Shown: positions 1 to 7,584, counted from the first letter of the stretch. The stretch: DNA of 15,039 nt from Clostridia bacterium (GCA_030592355.1 JAUVJE010000035.1:1-15039), one strand, 5' to 3'. Made by a program: numbers and translations. Notes: generated by a model from the letters alone, not told the origin.

Positions 1-870
1 AATATAAGCGGAGCTGATTTTCAAATGACATTTAATAGACTCACGGCTGAAATGACAGATTGGTTCAATAAAGGCGTTTCACTTTTGGACGACGGCTTCA
101 CCCCTTCCTTTTTCAGAGCGGCTACGGACAATGATAAAGCTAAAATGCGAAAAATCTGGTTGGATATGGGACTTGACAGAATGATAGGCAGAACCGAATT
201 CTTTGAGGTATCAGAAAGTTCTTCATCGGTAGCCGTCGAAACCATCAGGGTCATGTCAGCTATAGGGGAAAAACCACTTTTCAGAGTCAAGACTGATTAT
301 ATAATTTACCCGGACGGTACTGTTGATATTGAATCTGATTTTCAGCCCCTGCAATCCTCAGAATATATTCCCCGAATCGGATTCGAGTTCAAACTTCCCT
401 TATCGATGCAATCTTTAAAATGGTATGGCCGAGGCCCCCACGAAAGCTATTCCGACAGATGCCAATCCGCCTTATTAGGTATATATGAAGGTGATACGGC
501 TAATCAACTGGAACCTTATGAATACCCGCAGGAATCAGGAAACAAGCTTGATACCCGTTGGATTTCATTCGCAGACTCAACCGGAAATGCTCTTATGATT
601 ATGTCCGATACACCAGTAAGCGCCAGTGCCCTTTTATATACCACCAATGAACTTGACAAGGCAAAGCATCAGAAAGACCTGACTCCCGAAGGCAGTGTAT
701 GCGTACATATGGATGTAGCTCAAAACGGGATAGGCAATCATTCCTGTGGCCCTGAACCGCTGGACAAATATCGTTTATATCCCTTTGAGGCTTCATTGAA
801 GCTGCGTCTCGTCCCTTTCCATCGCAATGAAGCCTGCGAAGAAGAACTATATAAAGGCAACCTAACCTAA
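1..870 (+). CDS. Beta-galactosidase (GH2, LacZ type), C-terminal part; 5' end outside window
   Basis: This is the 3' end of a glycoside hydrolase family 2 beta-galactosidase gene. The reading frame is open from base 1, so the apparent ATG at 25 is internal. The 289 visible residues correspond to the C-terminal beta-sandwich (Bgal_small_N, domain 5 of LacZ), which closes over the active site. Landmarks are FFRAATDND (LacZ: FWRAPxDND), WYGRGPHESYSDR (LacZ: GLGPQENYPDR), YPQESGNKLDTRW and HSCGPEPLDKYRL near the end. The family often has Trp at the position held by Cys in HSCGP (Trp999 in E. coli LacZ); Cys is common in Firmicutes enzymes. The catalytic Glu residues lie upstream of the window, so activity cannot be judged here. 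The stop codon (868-870) is also the first bases of a 34-bp repeat. Family assignment is secure; substrate specificity is inferred. Confidence 0.93.
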   Translation, partial: NISGADFQMTFNRLTAEMTDWFNKGVSLLDDGFTPSFFRAATDNDKAKMRKIWLDMGLDRMIGRTEFFEVSESSSSVAVETIRVMSAIGEKPLFRVKTDYIIYPDGTVDIESDFQPLQSSEYIPRIGFEFKLPLSMQSLKWYGRGPHESYSDRCQSALLGIYEGDTANQLEPYEYPQESGNKLDTRWISFADSTGNALMIMSDTPVSASALLYTTNELDKAKHQKDLTPEGSVCVHMDVAQNGIGNHSCGPEPLDKYRLYPFEASLKLRLVPFHRNEACEEELYKGNLT

Positions 871-935
871 AATCGATTCTGTGACCCAGGGTCAGCGAGT
901 CGAAAATCAACTGCGTGTCCCAGGGTCAGCGAGTC
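868..935. repeat. Two tandem copies of a 34-bp repeat
   Basis: The copies are 868-901 and 902-935, identical at 28 of 34 positions. The best-conserved part is CCCAGGGTCAGCGAGTC, identical in both. In copy 1 the sequence TGACCC-A-GGGTCA (882-894) is a perfect 13-bp inverted repeat; copy 2 has one base change that breaks it (TGTCCC). The first copy starts on the beta-galactosidase stop codon. I recognise no known element. It could be a minisatellite-like intergenic repeat or a binding site. Confidence 0.8.
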
Positions 936-1140
936 AAATATGATGATTTGGGGAGCATAATCGTATATTTGGCGTTGATATGGATATTCAAAAGATAAAA
1001 CAATGTATGATAATCATGTAGCAAGGGAAGTTAAAACCATTCCCAACTATTACCCCCAATAGCACCAAGAACCCCCAATTTTAGGTGCATTCTACAGCAG
1101 CCGCCGTATTAATTTCGGTGGCTGTTTCTAAACGACGCAC
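936..1140. other. Gene-free stretch with one hairpin
   Basis: I see no convincing coding region on either strand between the 34-bp repeats and the longer repeats. There are two ACCCCCAAT words (about 1052-1060 and 1071-1079), a 5-bp inverted repeat GCACC/GGTGC (1062-1066 and 1084-1088), and the terminator-like hairpin listed separately. Confidence 0.6.
1096..1130 (+). terminator. Terminator-like hairpin downstream of beta-galactosidase gene
   Basis: CAGCCGCCG (1098-1106) pairs with CGGTGGCTG (1116-1124) with one G-U pair and a 9-nt AT-rich loop, and the stem extends by about two weak pairs. It is followed by TTTCTA, a poor U-tract. It could end the beta-galactosidase transcript about 230 nt after the stop codon, but the U-tract is weak. 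Confidence 0.4.
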
Positions 1141-1380
1141 CGTAAACTCTAAAGGAGTCGAGGAACGTCGTAGTACCCTGAATGTTAATTTCACGACCCA
1201 GGTTTTTAACGAGTGAACATTGTTATTGGCACACCTATAAAATGTACCGTAGCTTTCAAAGGAAGCGAGGTACGCTGCCTTACCCTGAATGTCAATTTCA
1301 CGACCCAGGTTTTTAACGAGTGAACATTGTCATTGGCACACCTATAAACCGTATCGCAGGCAAGCCGAAGAACGTTGCTA
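1141..1380. repeat. Direct repeats: two 68-bp copies in a unit of about 107 bp, with a third degenerate partial copy
   Basis: Copies 1174-1241 and 1281-1348 are identical at 66 of 68 positions; the two differences are both T in copy 1 and C in copy 2. The start-to-start distance is 107 bp. The segments before each copy (1141-1173 and 1248-1280) are degenerate versions of one another, following a CGTA...GGA/GAGG...ACG pattern. A third such segment (from 1350) follows copy 2 without another 68-bp core. Each 68-bp core contains GACCCAGG and CGAGT, 7 nt apart. The same words occur 5 nt apart in the 34-bp repeats at 868-935. No transposase, terminal inverted repeats or target duplication is visible. 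The family is not recognised. Confidence 0.85.
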
Positions 1381-1429
1381 ACCGTACACCACTTGTGCTA
1401 AATATTTATACGAAACTAAATGGACTTTC

Positions 1430-1888
1430 CTATAGAAGTTTTTCCATATATATAAGTGTGAATTGATCTTTAAATGGTTCTTCTTTGTAGGGCGCATACC
1501 CCATTTTTGTATACAGTGATATATTTTTTTTACTCTGTCCCCCGGTGAAAAGCCATATTCGTTCGAGCCCTGCGCAATGCTTCTCTGCTTCGTTCAGTAA
1601 CTTTCTCCCGATTCCTTTGTTTTGCAGGCCGTCTGCAACAGAAAGCCTTTTTATTTCTGCATCATTATCTCCAAATGCAATTCGGACACTTCCGATTAAT
1701 TTCCCCTCCGATTCTGCAACCAATATCTTAAGCTTATCAGAGTATAAATCTATATCATCTTCAGTTTCGATCATGGGTGGGATATTATAGGCGTCATACA
1801 TCCTGGCTTGTACCAAAAATGCTTTTTTCTGTATTTCAAGCATTACCGGAATATCTTTTGCCAGCACTTTTCTAATTACTAATTCCAT
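1430..1888 (-). CDS. GNAT-family N-acetyltransferase
   Basis: This 152-aa protein is a single GNAT domain, which transfers an acetyl group from acetyl-CoA to an amine. Motif A is clear: the beta-4 strand EIKRLSVADGLQ leads into QNKGIG (residues 89-94, matching Q/R-x-x-G-x-G/A), the pyrophosphate-binding loop. The C-terminal part has the usual SLYTKMGY turn of motif B. Length is normal for the family and the substrate is unknown. The ATG (1888-1886) overlaps the stop codon of the upstream M55 peptidase by one base (TAATG), so the two are almost certainly translated in a coupled way from one message. The pairing suggests that the substrate could be a product of the peptidase, such as a D-amino acid or dipeptide, but this is inference. 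Confidence 0.9.
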   Translation of the reverse strand: MELVIRKVLAKDIPVMLEIQKKAFLVQARMYDAYNIPPMIETEDDIDLYSDKLKILVAESEGKLIGSVRIAFGDNDAEIKRLSVADGLQNKGIGRKLLNEAEKHCAGLERIWLFTGGQSKKNISLYTKMGYAPYKEEPFKDQFTLIYMEKLL

Positions 1889-2682
1889 TAATACAACTCC
1901 AGGAAACTTTGAGCGGTAAATCTGACTGTAAACGCATCAATAAGTTCTACATTTTTTGTCTTGCTTTTATAAACTTTTTCAGCATCTTCAAGCCGTAGGA
2001 AACGCATTTCAACTTCAACCGGGTCCTCTACATCGTAAAGCTGCATGTCTTCTAAGTGCTCAACGGCATTTTTTACCGTTTCATTTATTTCGTCCACAAC
2101 CCTGAGAGGATGTTTTAAAACCGCGAGATTTCTTCCAAGGGCTTCCTTTGTTATGACTGATTTTATCCAAGGCAGGCTTTCTTTGGCCTGAGAAATTGCC
2201 TTGTCGTCACTGGCTGCAAAAATTACAGGCGCATTTAAAAGCCGGCAGGCAGAAACAGCGTCTATTTCAATTTCTCCCATACTTTTACCATTAATTTTAA
2301 GATACTGATATGTTACCGAACTGCATGTATGTGACAGGATTCCCCCATATGTGTCTGCCTTTGGGTGATACCCAAGCAACAGCGCCGCATCAATATTCTT
2401 GTCATATAACCCGGGCCATCTGTGTTTTGCACCCACTCCTGCAACTATATCTACACGTTTATCAAGTTCCATATAGTCAAGATTGAGGCTTCCATTGTGA
2501 TTATCCCATACATAAACTTTATCAGCGTTACTGTCAAAGAGTCCTGCTGCAGCGGCATTTATTTCCCTGACTGCCTGTTTTTTTGCAAATTCATATTGTT
2601 TGGATGTTGTTCCTAGTCCCTCTTTTGGAAACCCCACTACCCCTGCAAGTCCTTCAAGATCACATGCTATCGCAAAATTCAT
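1888..2682 (-). CDS. M55-family D-aminopeptidase (DppA-like)
   Basis: This 264-aa protein matches the M55 family of zinc aminopeptidases typified by Bacillus subtilis DppA, which releases N-terminal D-residues from short peptides such as D-Ala-D-Ala. The DppA metal-ligand pattern (Asp8, Glu10, His60, His104, Glu133) is matched by D8 and E10 in CDLEG, H62 in WDNHNG, H106 in LLGYH and E137 in GEIEIDA. SHTCSS (from residue 117) fits the conserved MSH segment. The length is close to that of DppA. No signal peptide is visible, so the enzyme is cytoplasmic. The start is fixed by AGGAGG (2689-2694) six bases before the ATG. It is the first gene of a two-gene operon with the GNAT gene. Unlike the dpp operon of Bacillus, no peptide transporter genes are adjacent, although an MFS transporter lies upstream. 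Confidence 0.92.
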   Translation of the reverse strand: MNFAIACDLEGLAGVVGFPKEGLGTTSKQYEFAKKQAVREINAAAAGLFDSNADKVYVWDNHNGSLNLDYMELDKRVDIVAGVGAKHRWPGLYDKNIDAALLLGYHPKADTYGGILSHTCSSVTYQYLKINGKSMGEIEIDAVSACRLLNAPVIFAASDDKAISQAKESLPWIKSVITKEALGRNLAVLKHPLRVVDEINETVKNAVEHLEDMQLYDVEDPVEVEMRFLRLEDAEKVYKSKTKNVELIDAFTVRFTAQSFLELY

Positions 2683-2706
2683 TTTCTTCCTCCTCTATTC
2701 GCTGGA

Positions 2707-2737
2707 ATTATAGTTTGAACAGATCATAAAATGTCAA
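2707..2737 (-). promoter_or_regulatory. Sigma-A type promoter for the M55 peptidase-GNAT operon
   Basis: On the minus strand TTGACA (2737-2732) and TATAAT (2712-2707) are both perfect consensus, but the spacer is 19 bp instead of 17. Transcription would start near 2700, leaving a short leader that contains the AGGAGG site. The promoter sits just after the stop codon of the MFS gene. Confidence 0.75.
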
Positions 2738-2761
2738 TTCAATTGGACTCTCCCATCCGTA

Positions 2762-3955
2762 TCAATATTTCACCAATCCGTTTTTTCGCTCCCGGCTACC
2801 GTAAATATATGTCAGAACAGCAGCTGCTATACAAATAATCAAAACCGCAGCATAACCTGCCTTTATATTACCATATCTTGTTATCAAGCCTACAGCATAT
2901 GGACCCGACACCATGCCAATTCCATAAATTGCCTGATAGAAACCCATTGCCGTTCCCCTTTTCTCCCTTGGAATATTTTTAAAGCTCTGCCCCATCATCA
3001 AAGGAAGTATAAGCCCCATGAAAAATCCTGCAATAATTTGTAAAATGAACAGCATATATACCACCTGTATGAAAGGCATCATAACAAATGCCAGACCGGA
3101 GATGCCAAAGGCAATGGAAACTGTTTTCTTAGGTCCGAATGTATTTTTAAAAAATGTTCCGCTCAGCAGGGCGCTGGCAATTCCCATCGTTGTGAAAAGT
3201 GCCGTTAACAGCCCTATTGCCGCGTCCCCCATGCCAAGGTGTTTAGCAAGTATAGGAGTGAATGTATAGGTTGTTGCAAACACTGCAAATTGAAATAACG
3301 CGGTCAACCCGGCGGAAATAGACAAGTCTCTGTCTTTTAATACACTTACCAGTTCCTTTATTGAATAATCCCTGTGGTCCGGGTGATAAGCATCCCCCGG
3401 CAAAGACACCCATAGGAGAATTGCAATCCCTGCAACAATCCCACCCACTAAAAAAGCCCATTCACCGGCAAATATCTGGGCAGTGATTCCACCGATTAAT
3501 ATTGCAGCCATCCTTCCTGTCTTGTTTATTGCGCTAAGGGTTCCCATAACTTTATGGTTATCTGCATTGCCATTCATCTCTGTTATGTATCCCGGGAAGA
3601 CTACAAACATCGAAGCTGCAATACCGGCTATGCTTCTAAAGAACAACAATTGTTCAGGAGTTTTTGCAAAGCCAAGCCCAATACTACTGATGCATGCAAA
3701 CAGCAATCCTGCTCCGATAAACATTTTTCTGTTTTTCATTCTGTCTGAGAAAATTCCAACAGGAATTCTTAAAAGCATTTGAGCAAATCCGTAAGAGCCT
3801 GAAATCAAGCCTATCATTGCTGCATTTGCCCCCATACCGGCTGCATGATTTCCCAATACCGAGCCATAGGTATACAAAGCAAACCAATAAAGCGCTGTTA
3901 CTGAGTAAAATACCAGAGCAACATTTTTAACTTTTTTATCTGATTCAATAACCAT
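2762..3955 (-). CDS. Major facilitator superfamily (MFS) transporter
   Basis: This 397-aa integral membrane protein has about 12 hydrophobic segments and the MFS signature loop between helices 2 and 3 (GIFSDRMKNRK, residues 67-77, matching G-x-x-x-D-R-x-x-R-R/K). A pseudo-repeat half follows a central hydrophilic loop (about residues 188-202). The substrate cannot be read from the sequence; a drug or sugar efflux-type carrier is possible. It has its own transcription unit: the pgsA terminator lies upstream and the M55 promoter directly downstream. The ribosome binding site is poor (CAGGT two bases before the ATG). No other start is possible upstream because of an in-frame stop, and no better one lies nearby downstream. 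Confidence 0.9.
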   Translation of the reverse strand: MVIESDKKVKNVALVFYSVTALYWFALYTYGSVLGNHAAGMGANAAMIGLISGSYGFAQMLLRIPVGIFSDRMKNRKMFIGAGLLFACISSIGLGFAKTPEQLLFFRSIAGIAASMFVVFPGYITEMNGNADNHKVMGTLSAINKTGRMAAILIGGITAQIFAGEWAFLVGGIVAGIAILLWVSLPGDAYHPDHRDYSIKELVSVLKDRDLSISAGLTALFQFAVFATTYTFTPILAKHLGMGDAAIGLLTALFTTMGIASALLSGTFFKNTFGPKKTVSIAFGISGLAFVMMPFIQVVYMLFILQIIAGFFMGLILPLMMGQSFKNIPREKRGTAMGFYQAIYGIGMVSGPYAVGLITRYGNIKAGYAAVLIICIAAAVLTYIYGSRERKNGLVKY

Positions 3956-3963
3956 TACCTGAA

Positions 3964-3992
3964 ATCATAGCACACCATTACATCCTCTTCAA
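3964..3992 (-). promoter_or_regulatory. Putative promoter of the MFS gene
   Basis: TTGAAG (3992-3987) and TATGAT (3969-3964) are separated by exactly 17 bp on the minus strand. The -10 box ends only 8 bases before the ATG, so the message would be leaderless or nearly so. That agrees with the weak ribosome binding site, but a chance match is possible in this AT-rich gap. Confidence 0.4.
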
Positions 3993-4013
3993 TATTCCAT
4001 TTAGCATTACCAA

Positions 4014-4048
4014 CCTGAAAATAACCCAAGGCAAATATCTGCCTTGGG
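4014..4048 (-). terminator. Rho-independent terminator of the recA-recX-rimO-pgsA operon
   Basis: A perfect 9-bp stem, CCCAAGGCA (4025-4033) with TGCCTTGGG (4040-4048), encloses a 6-nt loop. Read on the minus strand it is followed by TTATTTTC. It lies about 25 bases after the pgsA stop codon and separates this operon from the MFS gene. Confidence 0.85.
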
Positions 4049-4072
4049 CTATTATTTGAAAAATAAAAAATG

Positions 4073-4666
4073 TCAGGATTTTTTTAAGAAACCTCTATTT
4101 TTAATAAAATAATCAATGCCTGAGTAAATTGTAATAATAATGGCTGCTCCCATAACTATATCATCAAGATACCACATGTCCTTTATCAAACCATTTAGCA
4201 ATTGTTCAACCACATCATTCAGAAGATACGCTATAATTGCGATTATTTGAATTACGGTTTTTACTTTTCCCCAAATGCTTGCCGCAATTACTACGCCCTC
4301 TCCTGCGGCAATCATGCGGATTCCCATAACCATCAGTTCACGTGCAAAGACAATCAAGATAATCCATACTGAAAGGTCGAATCTGACCGTAAGCACCAGC
4401 AACCCTGCCAATACCAACAATTTGTCAGCGATGGGATCAAGGAATTTGCCCAGATTGGTCACTTCATTGCGTTTTCTGGCGAGGTGTCCGTCGAGAATAT
4501 CTGTCAATGCCGCAATAATAAACAGCCCGATGGCAATGTAAGGCCCCGCTGTGGATAAAAGCTGTTGCAAACCGCTTGGATACCAATTTGCGGCGGGCAT
4601 TGCAAAAAACATGAAAACCGGCACAAAAAGTATTCGCACTATAGTTATCTTATTGGGTAAACTCAT
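4073..4666 (-). CDS. pgsA: CDP-diacylglycerol--glycerol-3-phosphate 3-phosphatidyltransferase
   Basis: This enzyme makes phosphatidylglycerolphosphate from CDP-diacylglycerol and glycerol 3-phosphate, the committed step to phosphatidylglycerol in the cytoplasmic membrane. The 197-aa protein has the complete CDP-alcohol phosphatidyltransferase motif D-x2-D-G-x2-A-R-x8-G-x3-D-x3-D: D56, D59, G60, A63, R64, G73, D77, D81. The N-terminus (MSLPNKITIVRI) is typical of PgsA. Several hydrophobic helices and a short basic C-terminus are present. Its ATG follows the rimO TGA with no gap (TGAATG), and GGAGAAG lies 8 bases upstream inside rimO, so translation is probably coupled. It is the last gene of the recA operon. 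Confidence 0.95.
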   Translation of the reverse strand: MSLPNKITIVRILFVPVFMFFAMPAANWYPSGLQQLLSTAGPYIAIGLFIIAALTDILDGHLARKRNEVTNLGKFLDPIADKLLVLAGLLVLTVRFDLSVWIILIVFARELMVMGIRMIAAGEGVVIAASIWGKVKTVIQIIAIIAYLLNDVVEQLLNGLIKDMWYLDDIVMGAAIIITIYSGIDYFIKNRGFLKKS

Positions 4667-5986
4667 TCAGACGACTTCTCCAATCAGGTCGTATTCTCTT
4701 GCCTCAAGTATCTTTACACGAACAATTTCACCTGCCATAAGAGGTTCTGCCGAAGCCACAAATACTTTGCCATCGATTTCGGGAGCCTCCGCATAAGAAC
4801 GGCCTTCGTAAAAAATACCATCGTCCGAGACATTCTCAATGATTATATCATAGATATTATCCAGTCGCTCCTGGTTTTTTGTCTGTGATATACCCCGCTG
4901 AAGCTCCATTATTTCATCACGTCTTTTCAACGCCAAATCATTGCCGACCTTATCCGGGAGCATATATGATGCGGCTCCATCCTCATCGAAATATGTAAAT
5001 ACGCCTACACGGTCAAATTTATTTTCTGCTATAAAGGTTTTCAGAATATTAAAGTCGTCATCATTTTCTCCGGGAAATCCAGTAATAAATGTTGTTCTGA
5101 TTACTATATCCGGTATAATATTTTTCAGTTTATTAATTAATCCGTTATATTCAGCCAAGGTTCCCTTTCGTCCCATAAGTTTTAATATGCTGTCGGAGGC
5201 ATGTTGAAAAGGTATGTCGAGATAATTAATAATCTTTTCTTCAGCAGCCATAATGCTTATCAACGGTTTTAATATGAGTTCCGGATAACAATACAGCATC
5301 CTAATCCACTTCACTTCATCGATTTTTACCAATTCATGTAATAATTGAACCAATGATGGGGCTCCATATATATCGGCTCCATATGCCGTAGTATCCTGGG
5401 CGACCAAAATAATTTCCTTTATTCCGTTTTCAGAGCATAATTTTTTGACTTCATTGCTGATATCCTCTATGGTTCTGCTTCGCATCTTTCCTCTTATTGA
5501 CGGAATCATGCAGTATGTGCAGCTGTTATCGCAACCATCGGAAATTTTTATATAAGCAGTTCCCCCGTCTTGACTGAGTTTTCTTTCCAAATTCAAAAAA
5601 TCAATGGACTCAAGCTCCCCTGTAACCAATCCTTTTGCATTTTCTTTCAACAATTTTCCCAGAAGCGGAATGCCGTCTATGCCTATGCACAAATCAACCT
5701 CGGGAATTTCTTCAGATATCTTCTCCTTGTAGCGTTCAGTAAGGCAACCGGCTACAATAAGTTTTTTCAGCACTCCTGTTTCCTTGAGCTTTGCCGTCTC
5801 CAGTATAGTTTCGATGGCCTCTACAACGGCTGATTCAATGAATGCACATGTATTTACAACTGCAATTTTCGCTGTTTTAGGATCAGTTGTTATCTCATAT
5901 CCGGCATTCTCTGCAATTGCTGACATAATTTCGCTGTCAACTGTATTTTTAGGACATCCAAGAGATATTATCATCACTCGTTCCAT
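4667..5986 (-). CDS. rimO: Ribosomal protein S12 methylthiotransferase RimO
   Basis: RimO is a radical-SAM enzyme that adds a methylthio group to the conserved Asp of ribosomal protein S12. The 439-aa length is usual. The N-terminal UPF0004 domain carries three cluster cysteines, C11 (SLGCPKN), C47 (NTCAF) and C81 (AGCL). The radical-SAM domain has C152-x3-C156-x2-C159. The C-terminal region (about residues 375-439) is a TRAM domain. SLGCPKNTVDSE and the family sequence as a whole favour RimO over MiaB. The ATG has GGAGG (5991-5995) four bases upstream, located inside recX, and the two genes overlap by 13 bp. Confidence 0.95.
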   Translation of the reverse strand: MERVMIISLGCPKNTVDSEIMSAIAENAGYEITTDPKTAKIAVVNTCAFIESAVVEAIETILETAKLKETGVLKKLIVAGCLTERYKEKISEEIPEVDLCIGIDGIPLLGKLLKENAKGLVTGELESIDFLNLERKLSQDGGTAYIKISDGCDNSCTYCMIPSIRGKMRSRTIEDISNEVKKLCSENGIKEIILVAQDTTAYGADIYGAPSLVQLLHELVKIDEVKWIRMLYCYPELILKPLISIMAAEEKIINYLDIPFQHASDSILKLMGRKGTLAEYNGLINKLKNIIPDIVIRTTFITGFPGENDDDFNILKTFIAENKFDRVGVFTYFDEDGAASYMLPDKVGNDLALKRRDEIMELQRGISQTKNQERLDNIYDIIIENVSDDGIFYEGRSYAEAPEIDGKVFVASAEPLMAGEIVRVKILEAREYDLIGEVV

Positions 5987-6576
5987 AAATCCTCCCTGCC
6001 TACTACTTCAAGTATTGTATCCTCATCAAATCCTTTAGATGCTAGAAAAACTGCAGTTTTGCGTTTGTTTCCCTTTGTAGATTTGTTTTTTTTAGCCACC
6101 AGTTTTTCCGCAGTCTTTTTATCATCAATACGGGCTTTCGCTACTACCATTTCAGCAATATTACGTTCAACACCGTCATTTTCAAGATACACTACCAGCA
6201 TACGGGATGAAACCGGCGACGTTATCATTTTGCGTTTAGCCTTTTTTTTTGCATATTTTATGTCATCAAGATAATTTTCTTTTTCCAGAATTCCAATAAT
6301 TTCTTTAGCCACTTCAATTTCTATGTTCTTATTATCCAAATATGCAAAAAGCCGGTTTTTCGGCTTAAGGCCACCGGCTAAATATTTCTTGCAAATTATT
6401 AGTCCGTCTGTAACTTTTTCTTTGAAAATAAGCCTGTCTATTTCAACGGATGACATTTCCTCTTTTTCATATACTGCACATGTGAAGTAAACTTCTTCGG
6501 ATAGTCTTAATTCAGTTCCATCCTCAAAGATAACAAGGAAATCTTTATTTAGCTCCGCTATCCGGGTTATCTTCAT
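5974..6576 (-). CDS. recX: Regulatory protein RecX
   Basis: RecX binds RecA filaments and inhibits or modulates recombination. The protein is a 200-aa set of small three-helix repeats, with recognisable pieces such as NYLDDIKYAKKKAKRK and a C-terminal KGFDEDTILEVV. It is lysine-rich and quite divergent, as RecX proteins often are. An upstream in-frame ATG at 6597 exists, but I chose 6576 because GGAGG (6582-6586) lies five bases before it and because MKITRIAEL resembles the usual RecX N-terminus. With this start the gene overlaps the end of recA by 32 bp in another frame. The recA-recX order is the standard arrangement and supports the identification. Confidence 0.9.
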   Translation of the reverse strand: MKITRIAELNKDFLVIFEDGTELRLSEEVYFTCAVYEKEEMSSVEIDRLIFKEKVTDGLIICKKYLAGGLKPKNRLFAYLDNKNIEIEVAKEIIGILEKENYLDDIKYAKKKAKRKMITSPVSSRMLVVYLENDGVERNIAEMVVAKARIDDKKTAEKLVAKKNKSTKGNKRKTAVFLASKGFDEDTILEVVGREDLWNE

Positions 6577-7567
6577 CAGCGCCTCCGTCCAGACCATAAT
6601 GAACTCTTACTTTTTTTTCGACTTCCGTCATTATATCAGGGTTATCCGCAAAGAATTTCTTTGCATTTTCTCTCCCCTGCCCAATCCTTTGTTCATTGTA
6701 CGAATACCATGAACCGCTTTTATTTACAACTCCAATATCAGCTGCCATATCGAGCACACAGCCTTCTTGGGATATTCCTGTACCATACATTATATCAAAT
6801 TCCGCACGTTTGAAAGGCGGAGCCACTTTGTTTTTAGCAATTTTAGCCCTTGTTCTGGACCCCAAAATTTCCGTACCGTCTTTTATTGCTTCAGCTCTTC
6901 TTACATCAATCCTGACAGATGCATAGAATTTCAGCGCACGTCCACCCGGAGTAACTTCCGGATTACCAAACATGATTCCAATTTTTTCTCTTAGCTGATT
7001 AATAAATATAGCTGTTGTTTTCGATTTACTGACAACCCCGGCCAACTTCCTGAGAGCCTGGGACATAAGCCGCGCCTGCAGACCCATATGCGAATCACCC
7101 ATCTCGCCGTCTATTTCAGCCTTGGGCACGAGAGCCGCAACAGAATCTATAACAATAATATCTATGGCGCCGCTTCGCACAAGTGCTTCCGTTATCTCAA
7201 GAGCCTGTTCGCCCGTATCCGGTTGAGCAACTATAAGATCATCAATATTAACGCCCAATTTTTTTGCATAATATGGATCCAAGGCATGTTCGGCATCAAT
7301 AAACGCAGCTTCTCCACCCAGCTTTTGGGCTTCCGCTATCATATGAAGGGAAACTGTTGTTTTTCCCGATGATTCCGGCCCGTATAATTCAATTATCCTG
7401 CCTCTTGGAACACCGCCGACTCCAAGTGCGACATCAAGGGATAAAGCCCCCGTAGGTATACTTTCTATATGATCTATGGGATTTTGCCCTAATTTCATTA
7501 CTGCACCTTTTCCAAATTGCTTCTCTATCTGCAGAAGCGCCATATCCAGTGCCTTCTTCTTATCCAT
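6545..7567 (-). CDS. recA: Recombinase RecA
   Basis: RecA forms ATP-dependent filaments on single-stranded DNA, drives strand exchange and stimulates LexA self-cleavage. The 340-aa protein is full length. Walker A GPESSGKT is at 63-70, the catalytic Glu (E93) is in IDAEHALD, Walker B is IIVIDSV, loop L2 contains INQLREKIGIMFGNPEVTPGG, and the C-terminal tail is acidic (ADEDNPDSGAK). The ATG has GGAGG (7575-7579) seven bases upstream. It is the first gene of an operon running through recX, rimO and pgsA, and it has a perfect promoter with a LexA box on the transcription start. Confidence 0.99.
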   Translation of the reverse strand: MDKKKALDMALLQIEKQFGKGAVMKLGQNPIDHIESIPTGALSLDVALGVGGVPRGRIIELYGPESSGKTTVSLHMIAEAQKLGGEAAFIDAEHALDPYYAKKLGVNIDDLIVAQPDTGEQALEITEALVRSGAIDIIVIDSVAALVPKAEIDGEMGDSHMGLQARLMSQALRKLAGVVSKSKTTAIFINQLREKIGIMFGNPEVTPGGRALKFYASVRIDVRRAEAIKDGTEILGSRTRAKIAKNKVAPPFKRAEFDIMYGTGISQEGCVLDMAADIGVVNKSGSWYSYNEQRIGQGRENAKKFFADNPDIMTEVEKKVRVHYGLDGGADEDNPDSGAK

Positions 7568-7584
7568 TTTAGAACCTCCAAAAA

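Noticed and set aside
599..910. 103-codon minus-strand open frame over the end of the beta-galactosidase gene
   Set aside because: It is the complement of a clearly conserved GH2 domain and has no family resemblance of its own.
1182..1316. 44-codon open frame through the long repeats
   Set aside because: The repeat period of 107 bp puts the two copies in different frames, and both differences between the cores would change an amino acid, so selection is not on a protein. No ribosome binding site is seen.
1141..1380. CRISPR array or insertion sequence
   Set aside because: There are only two near-identical 68-bp copies, far longer than CRISPR repeats. No cas gene, transposase, terminal inverted repeats or target duplication is present.
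6577..6597. Upstream in-frame ATG for recX, seven codons before the chosen start
   Set aside because: GGAGG at 6582-6586 lies downstream of that ATG and is ideally placed for the ATG at 6576; the extra residues MVWTEAL do not resemble RecX.
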